Below are positions 10,854-20,072 of a stretch of 64,000 nt of DNA, piece by piece. Made by a program: the position numbers and the translations under genes. The notes beneath the pieces are model-generated. The model was not told where the DNA came from. It saw nothing but the letters and a program-made list of their open reading frames with translations, and did no database searches. The stretch is from positions 2,232,001-2,296,000 of the forward strand of contig NZ_CP040755.1 of the NCBI RefSeq assembly GCF_024585285.1, in the 5' to 3' direction. Position 1 is the stretch's first letter. The number at the start of each line of letters is the position of its first letter. Source of the stretch: Colwellia sp. M166. Lineage in GTDB: Bacteria > Pseudomonadota > Gammaproteobacteria > Enterobacterales > Alteromonadaceae.

Positions 10854-12286
10854 TAGCGCTTATTAAAGAAGCGACTTTCGTGTTCAAGCATAACCTCATC
10901 CGTATCTGACACTAATTCAATAACAAAACTTATATCTGTCATATAACCTTCTAATTCATATGGATCAACCGAAATGCTGATGGGCAGAGTATACACTTTT
11001 GCTGCTTTAACAAGTATCTCTTGTTCACCGTGCCATTTGGTGTTGTTAATACCTTTTACTGATAGACGATAATGATTATCTTTTTGTGATTTATTGAGAA
11101 TTTTAAGCGTATAAACATTCTCAATATCGCCATTAAAGTTTTCTTTGGCTAATTCATTCCTATCACGAATAATATCCATAGAAACCGGTGCTCTATTGGC
11201 CATTTCCAAGATCAACAAGCTCGTCATTACCAGCAAAACTATGGCATAGCCAATCAGCTTGCCACGAACAAAATTAACTTTTTTACCCGCTAATTCATGC
11301 TCTGTGGTGTAACGAATTAAGCCTTTATCATACTTCATTCGCTCCATAACACCGTCACAAGCATCGACACAGGCACCACAGTTAATACATTCATATTGTA
11401 AACCATTACGAATATCAATACCTGTTGGGCAGACCTGAACACATAAATTGCAATCTATACAGTCACCTAAACCAATTTCTTTAGGATCTTGCTTTCTTGC
11501 GCGAGGGCCACGATTTTCACCACGTTTAGCATCGTAAGAAACGGTTAAGGTGTCTTTATCAAACATTGCTGATTGAAAGCGTGCATACGGACACATATGT
11601 AGACACATAATTTCTCGCATCCAACCTGCATTACCATAGGTACAAAAAGCAAAAAACCACACCGTGGCCGCTAAAGCAAATGAAGCATTAAAGGTAAAGA
11701 AATCAACAAAAACTTCCCGCATTGGCGCAAAGTAACCGGCAAAGGTTAACGCCGTTAAAATCGAGAAAAAGCCCCAACAAAAGTGTTTCAGCGCTTTACG
11801 CCAAAATTTATTAATGTTCATCGCTTGGCTATCGAGCTTCTTACGTTGGTTAGCGGTGCCTTCTATTTTTTCTTCAAACCAGATAAAAATGAAAGTCCAA
11901 ACGGTTTGTGGACAAAGATAGCCACACCAAACACGGCCTAAGAAAGTGGTAATAAAAAACAGTAGAAAAGCACCAAGAATAAAAATCCATGCCAGCAAGG
12001 TTAGATCTTGTGGCCAAAGTGTCACACTCCATAAGGTAAAGCGTTGTTCACCAATATCAAATAAAATCGCTTGATGACCGTCATATTGCAACCAAGGTAA
12101 AACAGCAAACAAAGCAAGAAAGAAAAAGTTCATCTTTTGACGAAGTTTTTGAAATACGCCTTTTACTTTACGTACATAAATTTGATCGCGGGGTTTATAT
12201 GCATCGTTTTTTGCTGGTTGATGAATTTCAACATTTTTAATCGGAATTTGATTACTGACTTTAATGTTATTATCTTGTGATTTCAA
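10853..12286 (-). CDS. ccoG: Cytochrome c oxidase accessory protein CcoG (FixG/RdxA)
   Basis: Membrane iron-sulfur protein that helps deliver copper to cbb3-type cytochrome oxidase. About five membrane segments; VWCGYLCPQTVW is the conserved redox-Cys region, and two 4Fe-4S ferredoxin motifs follow (DCIDCNLCVQVCPTG and ECINCGACVDACDG, about residues 274-312). A C-terminal Ig-like periplasmic domain ends the protein. I prefer TTG 12286 over the longest frame (12349): AAGGA sits six bases upstream and the family begins here (KSQDNNIKV). The cbb3 oxidase genes themselves are not in the window. Confidence 0.93.
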   Translation of the reverse strand: MKSQDNNIKVSNQIPIKNVEIHQPAKNDAYKPRDQIYVRKVKGVFQKLRQKMNFFFLALFAVLPWLQYDGHQAILFDIGEQRFTLWSVTLWPQDLTLLAWIFILGAFLLFFITTFLGRVWCGYLCPQTVWTFIFIWFEEKIEGTANQRKKLDSQAMNINKFWRKALKHFCWGFFSILTALTFAGYFAPMREVFVDFFTFNASFALAATVWFFAFCTYGNAGWMREIMCLHMCPYARFQSAMFDKDTLTVSYDAKRGENRGPRARKQDPKEIGLGDCIDCNLCVQVCPTGIDIRNGLQYECINCGACVDACDGVMERMKYDKGLIRYTTEHELAGKKVNFVRGKLIGYAIVLLVMTSLLILEMANRAPVSMDIIRDRNELAKENFNGDIENVYTLKILNKSQKDNHYRLSVKGINNTKWHGEQEILVKAAKVYTLPISISVDPYELEGYMTDISFVIELVSDTDEVMLEHESRFFNKR

Positions 12287-12509
12287 AGCGGATCCTTTAG
12301 TTCGATAATGCGGGTCAATTATAACGAATTGGCACTGATTACCTATCAAAAAATAGCAAAATATTGCTTTGTTAATAGAAAATTGATTACTCTAGGACTA
12401 TTGTCATTAAAATTTTGTCCAATTAAAGCATAATGATATCTACGGTCGATTAAATAATAACATGATGTCGTTCATTATTTATCCGTACATCTTAATTATA
12501 AGGCAGGGT

Positions 12510-12866
12510 ATGAAAAAATTATTGATCTTAATCGTGGCAGCTGCGTTATATTTTCATTTTTATCCTAATGAAAAGCTAAATAGTTGGTTGTTAGAACAAA
12601 AAGCTATGGTGTTGAGTTATTTTTCCGATGCTACCGATACAAAAATACGCTTGAAATCAGATAAAATTTATCAAGATTTGTCACGCGATTTTGCTCAGTT
12701 TAATGCTCAAGAACAAGCCTACCTGGCGGAAATTACTCGTAACCGTGACAAAGTGAAAAGTTTTTACCAAACATACTGCCTCAATAACAAGCAAACACCG
12801 AAATTACATCGAGACAATTTAATTAAAGTCTGTCAGACCATCAGCCAATACAGTAATTTATTGTAA
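12510..12866 (+). CDS. Small single-pass membrane-anchored protein, unknown function
   Basis: 118-residue protein starting at ATG 12510, with AAGG at 12500-12503; the 16 extra codons of the longer frame are unlikely. Residues 1-18 form one hydrophobic segment (KKLLILIVAAALYFHFYP), a signal anchor or uncleaved signal. The rest is charged and helical, with two Cys (YCL and VCQT) that could form a disulfide if periplasmic. Divergent from ccoG. I do not recognise the family. Confidence 0.6.
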   Translation: MKKLLILIVAAALYFHFYPNEKLNSWLLEQKAMVLSYFSDATDTKIRLKSDKIYQDLSRDFAQFNAQEQAYLAEITRNRDKVKSFYQTYCLNNKQTPKLHRDNLIKVCQTISQYSNLL

Positions 12867-12882
12867 TTAGGGTTACTTAATA

Positions 12883-12908
12883 GACGATTAGCTGACGCAC
12901 TAATCGTC
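12883..12908. terminator. Hairpin between convergent 12510-12866 gene and hutF
   Basis: Perfect 9-bp inverted repeat GACGATTAG/CTAATCGTC (12883-12891 and 12900-12908) with an 8-base loop, between two converging genes. Neither side has a long T-run, so termination strength is uncertain. Confidence 0.5.
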
Positions 12909-12914
12909 GAACTA

Positions 12915-14279
12915 TTAAACCGATATTTTAGCCAATACATTGGCAAACTCATCAGCGCTGACTTGCTCTAAAGCATGCTTTTTGTCGCGAATAGTCCAAT
13001 GACCATTAACCATGACATCTAATACCGGATTTTCACGATTAGCAAAAATCATACTATCAAGTAAATGTCTGTCATCATGAGCATATAAACGCAATTGACT
13101 ATCATCTAACACCAATAAATCAGCTTGCTTACCTATGGCTAAAGCACCGGTGTTGCTATTGGTACTTTGCGCACCACCTGTCGCAGCTTGTTGCCATAAG
13201 TTAGCACCAACAGATTTTTCATCCTTACCTGTTAACAATGCACGTTGCTGCTTACTTAAGCGTTGGGCATACTCAAGCCAACGTAGCTCTTCAATCGGAT
13301 TAACTGAAATATGACTATCAGAGCCAATAGCAAAAGTGCCCTTTTCAGCTAAAAACTCCTCGGTAGGGAAAATACCATCGCCTAAATTAGCTTCCGTCGT
13401 TGGACAAATACCCGCAATTGCTTGGTTAGCAATAATGCCCTGACGCTCTTGTTCATTAATATGTGTCGCGTGAATTAAGCACCAATGCTTATCTAGCTCA
13501 GCATTATCTAATAACCACTGCACCGGCCGTTGACCATAATGAGCTAGACAGTCTTCCACTTCTTTTTGCTGCTCAGCAATGTGAATATGAATAGGGGCTT
13601 GTCCATCAAGCGCTCTGACATGCTTAACTGCTGCTAACAATGAACTTTTATCAACCGCACGTAATGAATGCGGTGCGATACCGACATTACAATTAGCTTG
13701 TAATTTGGCAAGCTCAAAACACTCACTGACAAGATCATTGAATTGCGCAACGGAATTAATAAAACGTTGCTGGCCGGCATTAGGCGCCTGAGTATCAAAA
13801 CCACTAAATCGATACAACACGGGCAATAACGTTAGACCGATACCGGATTGTTTAGCGGCAGCAAAAATTGCCTGCGCCATTGCTGATAAGTTGGCGTAAT
13901 TTTCACCATTAATATCATGATGAAGATAATGAAATTCAGCCACACGGGTATAACCCATTTTCAACATTTCGATATAAAGTTGGCTCGCAATGACTTCTGC
14001 ATCTTGAGAACTTAACTGTCCCAAAAACTTATACATAATATTGCGCCAAGTCCAAAAGCTATCTTGACCTTCACTGCCTTGTTCGCTAAATCCGGCAAAA
14101 GCGCGTTGAAAAGCATGGGAATGACAATTAACCATACCAGGAATAACGACACCTTTTGCACGTTCAGCACCTACGGTTTCGCCATCAACAATGTCAGTAA
14201 TAATACCCTGTTCTATGGTCAAGGTTTGCTCATTAGCCCAACCATTTGCTAACAATATTTTTTTCGCAAAAAGTTTCAT
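12915..14279 (-). CDS. hutF: Formimidoylglutamate deiminase HutF
   Basis: Amidohydrolase that deiminates N-formimidoyl-L-glutamate to N-formyl-L-glutamate in the five-step histidine degradation route. 454 residues. Zn ligands: H53/H55 in NCHSHAFQRAF, HIHIAEQ, IHATH and the GSDSH aspartate. It lies 12 bases after hutG, so the two make one transcript and jointly turn formimidoylglutamate into glutamate and formate. The remaining hut genes (hutH, hutU, hutI) are elsewhere. Confidence 0.95.
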   Translation of the reverse strand: MKLFAKKILLANGWANEQTLTIEQGIITDIVDGETVGAERAKGVVIPGMVNCHSHAFQRAFAGFSEQGSEGQDSFWTWRNIMYKFLGQLSSQDAEVIASQLYIEMLKMGYTRVAEFHYLHHDINGENYANLSAMAQAIFAAAKQSGIGLTLLPVLYRFSGFDTQAPNAGQQRFINSVAQFNDLVSECFELAKLQANCNVGIAPHSLRAVDKSSLLAAVKHVRALDGQAPIHIHIAEQQKEVEDCLAHYGQRPVQWLLDNAELDKHWCLIHATHINEQERQGIIANQAIAGICPTTEANLGDGIFPTEEFLAEKGTFAIGSDSHISVNPIEELRWLEYAQRLSKQQRALLTGKDEKSVGANLWQQAATGGAQSTNSNTGALAIGKQADLLVLDDSQLRLYAHDDRHLLDSMIFANRENPVLDVMVNGHWTIRDKKHALEQVSADEFANVLAKISV

Positions 14280-14291
14280 AACAACGCTCCG

Positions 14292-15086
14292 TTAATTGTG
14301 GCTAGTTTTAGCAAAAGTTATTAGGTTTTTTACCAAGGCAGCAAGTTTTGCTTGTACCTGTAGCGCTAAGCTTTCGTTGTATGTCATTGCTTGCTCATTC
14401 ATGTAGGTTCGCTGTGATAACTCTAATTGTACGGCATGAAAACCATTATCAGGTTGGCCAAAAGCACGGGTAATATAACCGCCTTTAAAGCGACCATTAC
14501 AAACCATGGTATAAGGGGCGTAATCTAAAGCGGTCAAAGTGGAAATAAGCTCAGCAGAGCAACTCTTACCATCCGCGTTACCAAAATTGAAATCAGGTAA
14601 TTGGCCCTGAAAAAAGCGTGGTACTTGTGAACGAATAGAATGTGCTTCAAGCAATACCGCTTGACCAAACTCAGTCTTTATTGCCTGCATAGTTGACGCT
14701 AGTGCCTGATGATAAGGCTGCCAATAATTGGCAACACGCTGACCTATTTGTTCTGCGTTAGGCGCTTTACCCTCTTGATATAATGGCGAAAGATCAAATG
14801 CAGTGGTCGGGCAAAGTTCGGTATTGTTTGCACCTGGATATAAATCAACACCATCTGGATCACGGTTTAAGTCAATGACATAACGACTATATTTAGGGAT
14901 TAAGATAAAAGCACCTAGCGCTTGCGCAAAGGCATACAAACGAGCCATATACCAATCGGTATCTGACACTTCACGGCCTTTAGCTGTCATAACGGTAGCA
15001 ATATCATCAGGTATTTCTTCGCCATTGTGCGGCATGCTAATCAGTAAAGGCACAGAGCCTTTAATTAAGGTGTAGCTAGTAGACAT
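14292..15086 (-). CDS. hutG: N-formylglutamate deformylase HutG
   Basis: Hydrolyses N-formyl-L-glutamate to glutamate and formate, last step of the HutF/HutG branch. 264 residues. Family signatures are ISMPHNGEEIP (metal His at about residue 20), SRYVIDLNRDPDG and LLEAHSIRSQVP. It is the first gene of the hutG-hutF unit. A perfect HutC-type operator lies 15 bases before its ATG, so histidine/urocanate control is expected. Confidence 0.93.
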   Translation of the reverse strand: MSTSYTLIKGSVPLLISMPHNGEEIPDDIATVMTAKGREVSDTDWYMARLYAFAQALGAFILIPKYSRYVIDLNRDPDGVDLYPGANNTELCPTTAFDLSPLYQEGKAPNAEQIGQRVANYWQPYHQALASTMQAIKTEFGQAVLLEAHSIRSQVPRFFQGQLPDFNFGNADGKSCSAELISTLTALDYAPYTMVCNGRFKGGYITRAFGQPDNGFHAVQLELSQRTYMNEQAMTYNESLALQVQAKLAALVKNLITFAKTSHN

Positions 15087-15100
15087 ATAACCTCTTTAAA

Positions 15101-15112
15101 TTGTATATACAA
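15101..15112. promoter_or_regulatory. HutC-type operator in front of hutG
   Basis: Perfect 12-bp palindrome TTGTATATACAA, the recognition sequence known for the GntR-family repressor HutC, released by urocanate in Pseudomonas and relatives. It sits 15 bases before the hutG ATG, so binding would block initiation or early elongation. A second 13-bp palindrome, TGGTAATTTACCA (15122-15134), lies just upstream and may belong to the same control region. No hutC gene is visible. Confidence 0.8.
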
Positions 15113-15453
15113 CTTTGTTGTTGGTAATTTACCACGCAACAATAAGAACATGAACTACTTTATTTATTTGAGTAAAATATAATCGCTTCTATCAATAGCT
15201 GACATAAGTTTAATGATTACCGCTAAGATCAGGTGTAATAAAGGTCATCAGTGCTAAAGCACTAGGCATTATCGCTTTATTATTCTAAGCTAGGATGACG
15301 CTGCACATTTTGTCTTATCGGTATCGAGCAATGACAATCTATTTTATAGATTGATATATTCTAAATTAATCGATTTATATTTATAATAAAAATATGGATA
15401 ATCATTGCATAGCACTAAAACAACACTATTTATGATTATAAAACGGAGCCATT
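15113..15453. promoter_or_regulatory. Divergent control region between hutG and the Prx-Grx gene
   Basis: Gene-free AT-rich DNA of about 340 bases. Besides the TGGTAA-T-TTACCA palindrome it holds AGTGCT-AA-AGCACT (15250-15263) and a 7-bp inverted repeat CAATCTA/TAGATTG spaced by five bases (15335-15353), about 100 bases before the peroxiredoxin start. These are operator-like, but I cannot assign a regulator; none is a clear OxyR box. Confidence 0.4.
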
Positions 15454-16182
15454 ATGTTAGAAAATAAAGAGCAACAAAAAGTCCCTAATGTTACCTTCAC
15501 ATTAAGAGCAAATGACGAATGGACAACACGCAGTAGTGATGAAATTTTTAACAACAAAACTGTCGTGGTTTTTTCACTACCGGGTGCGTTTACCCCAACA
15601 TGCTCATCTTCACATTTACCACGCTACAACGAATTAGCACCAACACTATTTAAAAATGGCGTTGATGAAATTATCTGTATGTCGGTTAACGATACTTTTG
15701 TAATGAATGCATGGGCACAAGCTCAAGATGCGGATAATATTAGCTTTATTCCTGATGGCAACGGTGAATTTACCGACGCTATGGGTATGTTAGTTGATAA
15801 AGCGGACATTGGTTTTGGTAAGCGCAGCTGGCGTTATGCCATGTTAGTGAAAAATGGCATCATTGAAAAAATGTTTATTGAACCTGATGTAGCAGGCGAC
15901 CCATTTGAAGTATCAGATGCTGATACTATGTTAAATCATATTAATCCTTCCGCTTGTCAAACTTCAGCTATCATGGTTTTTAGCAAGCCAACTTGCCCAT
16001 ACTGTAAAAAAGCGAAAGCGTTATTAACCGAAAAAGGTCTAACATTTGAAGAGTTAGAAGTGGGCAAAGACGTTAACTTGACGATGTTTAAAGCCTTAAC
16101 TAATGCCGATACCGTGCCACAAGTATTTATCGATGGAAAACTTATCGGTGGTAGTGAAGCATTAGCTGAGCACTTTAGTTAA
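15454..16182 (+). CDS. Hybrid peroxiredoxin-glutaredoxin (Prx5-Grx fusion)
   Basis: Glutathione-dependent peroxidase that reduces H2O2 and organic hydroperoxides, with its own glutaredoxin to regenerate it. Residues 1-160 are a Prx5-type peroxiredoxin with peroxidatic Cys at about 50 (LPGAFTPTCSSSHLP). Residues about 172-242 are a glutaredoxin with CPYC (about 181-184) and TVPQVFIDGKLIGG. The same fusion is known from Haemophilus influenzae PGdx. Start ATG 15454 follows GGAG by about six bases. It is a single gene closed by a terminator. Confidence 0.95.
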   Translation: MLENKEQQKVPNVTFTLRANDEWTTRSSDEIFNNKTVVVFSLPGAFTPTCSSSHLPRYNELAPTLFKNGVDEIICMSVNDTFVMNAWAQAQDADNISFIPDGNGEFTDAMGMLVDKADIGFGKRSWRYAMLVKNGIIEKMFIEPDVAGDPFEVSDADTMLNHINPSACQTSAIMVFSKPTCPYCKKAKALLTEKGLTFEELEVGKDVNLTMFKALTNADTVPQVFIDGKLIGGSEALAEHFS

Positions 16183-16222
16183 TTTTCCCTCAGGCATAAT
16201 TTACCTTCCAATTAATGATAAG

Positions 16223-16248
16223 AAGCGACACTCATCTGTCGCTTTTTT
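16223..16248 (+). terminator. Rho-independent terminator after the Prx-Grx gene
   Basis: 8-bp stem AAGCGACA/TGTCGCTT (16223-16230 and 16237-16244) with a 6-base loop, ending in six T (16243-16248). Confidence 0.9.
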
Positions 16249-16307
16249 GTTAATTATCTTATCAACTCCATGATAGAATCAGACTTAAAACCGCTTAGGC
16301 CAAAAAT

Positions 16308-16541
16308 ATGGATCATCAACCCTACAACCCATTACACGGATTAACCTTAAAAATTATCGTCACTCAATTAGTTCAGCACTTTGGCTTTCCATATCTTGGT
16401 AAAGAAATAAAAATCCGCTGTTTTACTGATGATCCGAGTATCAATTCAAGCTTAAAGTTTTTGAGAAAAACCCCATGGGCAAGAGAAAAAGTTGAAGCGC
16501 TCTATATTAAGCACAAAACTCAGTTAGCCGATGAAGCTTAA
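16308..16541 (+). CDS. VF530-family (DUF2132) small DNA-binding protein
   Basis: 77-residue protein of the VF530 family, known structurally from Vibrio fischeri as a helical fold proposed to bind DNA. It shows the family core: NPLHGLTLKIIVTQLVQHFG, IRCFTDDPSINSSLKFLRKT and PWAREKVEALYI. Almost the whole protein is the domain. Single gene; role unknown. Confidence 0.9.
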   Translation: MDHQPYNPLHGLTLKIIVTQLVQHFGFPYLGKEIKIRCFTDDPSINSSLKFLRKTPWAREKVEALYIKHKTQLADEA

Positions 16542-16638
16542 CTGCTTTGAAAGGCATTAGCATATAACGCAAAAGTATTGAACAATAGGGCAATAAAATG
16601 CCATGCTGATGAAATATAATCACAACTATTACTAGCAG

Positions 16639-17499
16639 ATGAAAAATATTAATCACTACATCCTTACTTGGCAGTGTCCTGATACCTCAGGCGTGCTAGC
16701 AAAAGTGTCACAAAGTTTATTTCAACAGGGTGCTTTTATTACCGAAACCAGCCAATACAGTGACCCCTATACTGAAACCTTTTTTTCTCGTGTTGCTTTT
16801 GACGATCGAGAGCTTAAAGTTGGCTTTGAAGAGCTAAGCCAGGCTATTGATTTACTAGCTAAACCGTTAAATATGCACTATAAAATCAGGGCGAAAGAAA
16901 GCTATCCCAACGTGGTTATTGCGGTTTCAAAAGATGATCATTGCTTAGTCTCATTACTGACAAAATTCAAAGCGGGTGCCCTACCCGTCAATATTGTTGC
17001 AATTACCTCCAACCACCAAGACTGCGAAGCTTTAGCGCAATGGCATAATATTCCATTTCATTATTTACCGGTTAATAAAGACAATAAAGCCCAACAAGAG
17101 CAAGCATTACTAGCTATTTATCAGCAATATCAAGGGGATTTATTGGTGCTTGCCCGATATATGCAGATATTGTCAGACCAGCTGTGTCATAGTTTACGTG
17201 GCCAAGCGATCAATATTCATCATTCCTTTTTGCCCAGTTTTAAAGGCGCAAAGCCTTATCATCAAGCGCACAAACGCGGGGTGAAAATTATTGGAGCCAC
17301 CGCACATTATGTTACTGCTGACCTTGATGAAGGGCCAATTATTGTGCAAGAAGTCAAACCCATCAACCATACATTTACTATTGAAAAAATGGTTCATCTT
17401 GGTCATGATTTAGAAGCAACCGCCTTATGTCATGCGGTAAAAATGCATGCAGAACAGCGTATTTGCTTAAATAAAGATAAAACCGTTATTTTAAGTTAA
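16639..17499 (+). CDS. purU: Formyltetrahydrofolate deformylase PurU
   Basis: Hydrolyses 10-formyl-THF to formate and THF, balancing one-carbon pools and supplying formate to PurT. 286 residues. An N-terminal ACT domain (about 5-85, QCPDTSGVLAKVSQSLFQQ) is followed by the formyltransferase domain (about 90-280) with NIHHSFLPSFKGAKPYHQA, whose His is catalytic, and YVTADLDEGPI with the catalytic Asp. Start ATG 16639 begins directly at the ACT domain. Confidence 0.95.
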   Translation: MKNINHYILTWQCPDTSGVLAKVSQSLFQQGAFITETSQYSDPYTETFFSRVAFDDRELKVGFEELSQAIDLLAKPLNMHYKIRAKESYPNVVIAVSKDDHCLVSLLTKFKAGALPVNIVAITSNHQDCEALAQWHNIPFHYLPVNKDNKAQQEQALLAIYQQYQGDLLVLARYMQILSDQLCHSLRGQAINIHHSFLPSFKGAKPYHQAHKRGVKIIGATAHYVTADLDEGPIIVQEVKPINHTFTIEKMVHLGHDLEATALCHAVKMHAEQRICLNKDKTVILS

Positions 17500-17551
17500 G
17501 CACTCACAAGGCGTTATTTTACAGCTGTTTTATCACATCAACTCTGCTACA

Positions 17552-17588
17552 TTGGAAGACAAATCTTTTGCCAATATTTGTCTTCCAA
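17552..17588. promoter_or_regulatory. 12-bp inverted repeat abutting the M61 peptidase start
   Basis: TTGGAAGACAAA (17552-17563) and its exact complement (17577-17588) are separated by 13 bases; the right arm ends one base before the ATG at 17590. As RNA it would form a stable hairpin occupying the ribosome-binding region; as DNA it could be an operator. No Shine-Dalgarno is visible between the arm and the ATG. Confidence 0.6.
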
Positions 17589-17589
17589 C

Positions 17590-19383
17590 ATGATCCAATA
17601 TCAAATTTCCCCCAGCAATCCAAATAGCCATTTATTTGAGGTTTTACTGTCATTTAAAAGTACGCCTGGCCAAAGCTATACTTTGTCTTTACCGGCTTGG
17701 TTACCTGGCAGTTATATGATCCGTGACTTTGCCAAAAATATAACTCAAATCCACGCATTAGGTAGCCAAGAACAAGCCATAGCATTAACTAAAACAGATA
17801 AGCAAACTTGGTCATTACAAGCCTGTGATGAACAAGTACAAGTACGTTATCAAATTTTTGCTTTCGACTTATCCGTTCGCACTGCCTATCTTGATAGCCA
17901 ACGTGGATTTTTCAATGGGAGTTCAACATTTTTACAAGTCACAGAGCTGAGCGAATTAAGCTGCGAACTCATCATTCAACCTTCAGCAAACACAGCGCAC
18001 AGCCAGTGGCGAGTTGCAACGGGTTTAACACGAGCAAAGGAAACAGAAAAGTTTCAATTTGGTCGATATATCGCAGATAATTATCAACATTTAATCGATT
18101 GTCCCGTGGCAATTGGCGTCTTTGATTGCACCGAATTTACCGTCGAAGGAGTGGTGCATCATTTAGTGTTTACCAGTAAACATTATGGTGATGCCCAACG
18201 CTTGGCAGCAGATGTCAGCAAATTATGCCAGCACCATATTAATTTATTTGGTGAAGCACCTTTTAAAGAATATTGGTTTATCACCCATTTACAGGCGCAG
18301 GGCTTCGGGGGCTTAGAGCATAAAAACTCGACTATTTTACAGGCTAGTCGCTTTGATCTTCCTAACCCTCAGCAAACTCATGCTGATTTGAGCGATAATT
18401 ATAAAACCTTTTTAAGTTTATGTTCGCATGAGTATTTTCATGCTTGGAATGTTTGTCGGATCAAGCCTAAAGAATTTGTGCCATATAATTTACAACAAGA
18501 AAGCTACACCAAGCAGTTGTGGGCATTTGAGGGGTTCACCTCTTACTATGATGATTTTTCACTTTATCGCACTGGCTTAATTGATTTTGACGCCTACTTA
18601 ACTATATTGGCGAAGACGGCAACCCGGGTATACCGTGGCGCCGGTGAACTAAAGCAGAGCATTACCGCTTCAAGTTTTGACGCTTGGACCAAGTTTTATC
18701 AACAAGGCCCCGATGCGGTTAATAACATTGTTAGCTACTACGCCAAAGGGGCATTAATTGCCCTCTGGTTAGATTTAACTATTCGCAGTAAATCTAATAA
18801 TAAATACAGCTTAGACACACTGATGCGAGAATTATGGATTCACTTTGGTCGTACTAACACAGGTACCACGGAAGAAGATTTTATTAATATTGCTAATCTG
18901 TTGTGTGGTGAAGATATTTCAACAACATTTAAGCATCATCTCGACAGTAACCAACGAATAGATTTAAGCCATGATTTAGCCAATTATGGTGTTGAATTAC
19001 AAAAGCAAAAATTTAAAAAGCTCAACAGTTTGGAGACCACTTCTGCCGCACATTATCACGCCTATCTAGGCGCGCAATATAAAGCCCACACATTTGGTTT
19101 AACCATCACTCAAGTATTGGAAAACTCACCAGCTGCAGATGCCGGATTAGCGGTAAACGACATACTTATTGCTGTCGATAACCTCAAAATATCTGAACAT
19201 TCAATACAAGCCATATTAGATCATCTATCAGTAAACAGTGAGCTGACTTGTCACTTCTTTCGTGACGATCAATTGTTAACCTCGACACTGCAAGTGACTG
19301 ACTCACCTTTAGCGGGTATCGCTTTTAAGGTCATAGATGATAAGTTAGTAACACAATGGCAAGAGGTTATAGCGCCGAAATAA
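17590..19383 (+). CDS. M61-family (glycyl aminopeptidase-like) metallopeptidase with PDZ domain
   Basis: 597 residues from ATG 17590; a TTG four codons upstream (17578) is possible but lies inside an inverted repeat. An N-terminal all-beta M61 domain (YTLSLPAWLPGSYMIRDFAK) precedes a thermolysin-like catalytic domain with HEYFHAWN at about residue 280 (HExxH zinc site), the LWAFEGFTSYYDDF glutamate motif and SYYAKGALIALWLDL. A PDZ domain (about 490-575: GLTITQVLENSPAADAGL) ends the protein. No signal peptide is visible, so it is probably cytoplasmic. M61 peptidases release N-terminal Gly/Ala or acidic residues; the substrate here is unknown. Confidence 0.9.
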   Translation: MIQYQISPSNPNSHLFEVLLSFKSTPGQSYTLSLPAWLPGSYMIRDFAKNITQIHALGSQEQAIALTKTDKQTWSLQACDEQVQVRYQIFAFDLSVRTAYLDSQRGFFNGSSTFLQVTELSELSCELIIQPSANTAHSQWRVATGLTRAKETEKFQFGRYIADNYQHLIDCPVAIGVFDCTEFTVEGVVHHLVFTSKHYGDAQRLAADVSKLCQHHINLFGEAPFKEYWFITHLQAQGFGGLEHKNSTILQASRFDLPNPQQTHADLSDNYKTFLSLCSHEYFHAWNVCRIKPKEFVPYNLQQESYTKQLWAFEGFTSYYDDFSLYRTGLIDFDAYLTILAKTATRVYRGAGELKQSITASSFDAWTKFYQQGPDAVNNIVSYYAKGALIALWLDLTIRSKSNNKYSLDTLMRELWIHFGRTNTGTTEEDFINIANLLCGEDISTTFKHHLDSNQRIDLSHDLANYGVELQKQKFKKLNSLETTSAAHYHAYLGAQYKAHTFGLTITQVLENSPAADAGLAVNDILIAVDNLKISEHSIQAILDHLSVNSELTCHFFRDDQLLTSTLQVTDSPLAGIAFKVIDDKLVTQWQEVIAPK

Positions 19384-19526
19384 TTTGAGTTTGTAAAGTA
19401 AAGCGTACGTAATTGCTGACAACATTTAGCGCTTAAACTCATCAGAAAATTAGGGTCTCTTATCCAGCTATGGTAAAAAATAGCTCATTCGAGATCCGCT
19501 TAACTTATAACTTAAGTAATAACACT

Positions 19527-20060
19527 ATGATTAATTTAAAACGCTTCCACCATGTGGCTTACCGATGTAAAGATGCAAAAGAAACGGTTGATTGGTATCA
19601 AAAACATTTAAATATGGAGCTTACTGTCGCTATTGCAGAGAATGAAGTACCGTCAACTAAAGCGCCAGATCCTTACATGCATATATTTTTAGATGCTGGC
19701 ATGGGCAATGTTTTAGCCTTTTTTGAAATACCTAACTCTCCTGATATGGGCCGTGATGAAAACACCCCACAGTGGGTTCAGCATATTGCTTTAGAAGTTG
19801 AAGATATTGATGCCTTGGTATCAGCAAAAAATGACTTACAAGCCCATGGCTTAGATGTTTTAGGGCCAGTTAATCATGGGGTATTTAAATCTATCTATTT
19901 CTTTGATCCTAACGGTCATCGTCTCGAATTAGCAGCAAATACCGGCACTGATGAACAATATGCTGAGCTTAAGCGCGTTGCGCCATTAATGGTGGAAGAA
20001 TGGTCGAAAACCAAAAAGGCGCCCACTCATGCCGCTTGGTTACATCAACAAGAAGACTAA
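19527..20060 (+). CDS. VOC-superfamily (glyoxalase/dioxygenase-like) protein
   Basis: 177 residues from ATG 19527; the longer frame from 19470 adds a non-conserved leader. Two beta-alpha-beta-beta-beta modules: LKRFHHVAYRCKDAKETVDWYQ and WVQHIALEVEDIDALVSAK, ending SIYFFDPNGHRLELAA. The metal triad positions (His in HHVAYRC, His in VQHIALEV, Glu in HRLELA) are filled, so it should be a metalloenzyme such as a dioxygenase or lyase. It resembles ring-cleavage-like VOC proteins, but the substrate cannot be inferred. Monocistronic, after the M61 gene. Confidence 0.82.
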   Translation: MINLKRFHHVAYRCKDAKETVDWYQKHLNMELTVAIAENEVPSTKAPDPYMHIFLDAGMGNVLAFFEIPNSPDMGRDENTPQWVQHIALEVEDIDALVSAKNDLQAHGLDVLGPVNHGVFKSIYFFDPNGHRLELAANTGTDEQYAELKRVAPLMVEEWSKTKKAPTHAAWLHQQED

Positions 20061-20072
20061 AATCAACAATAT

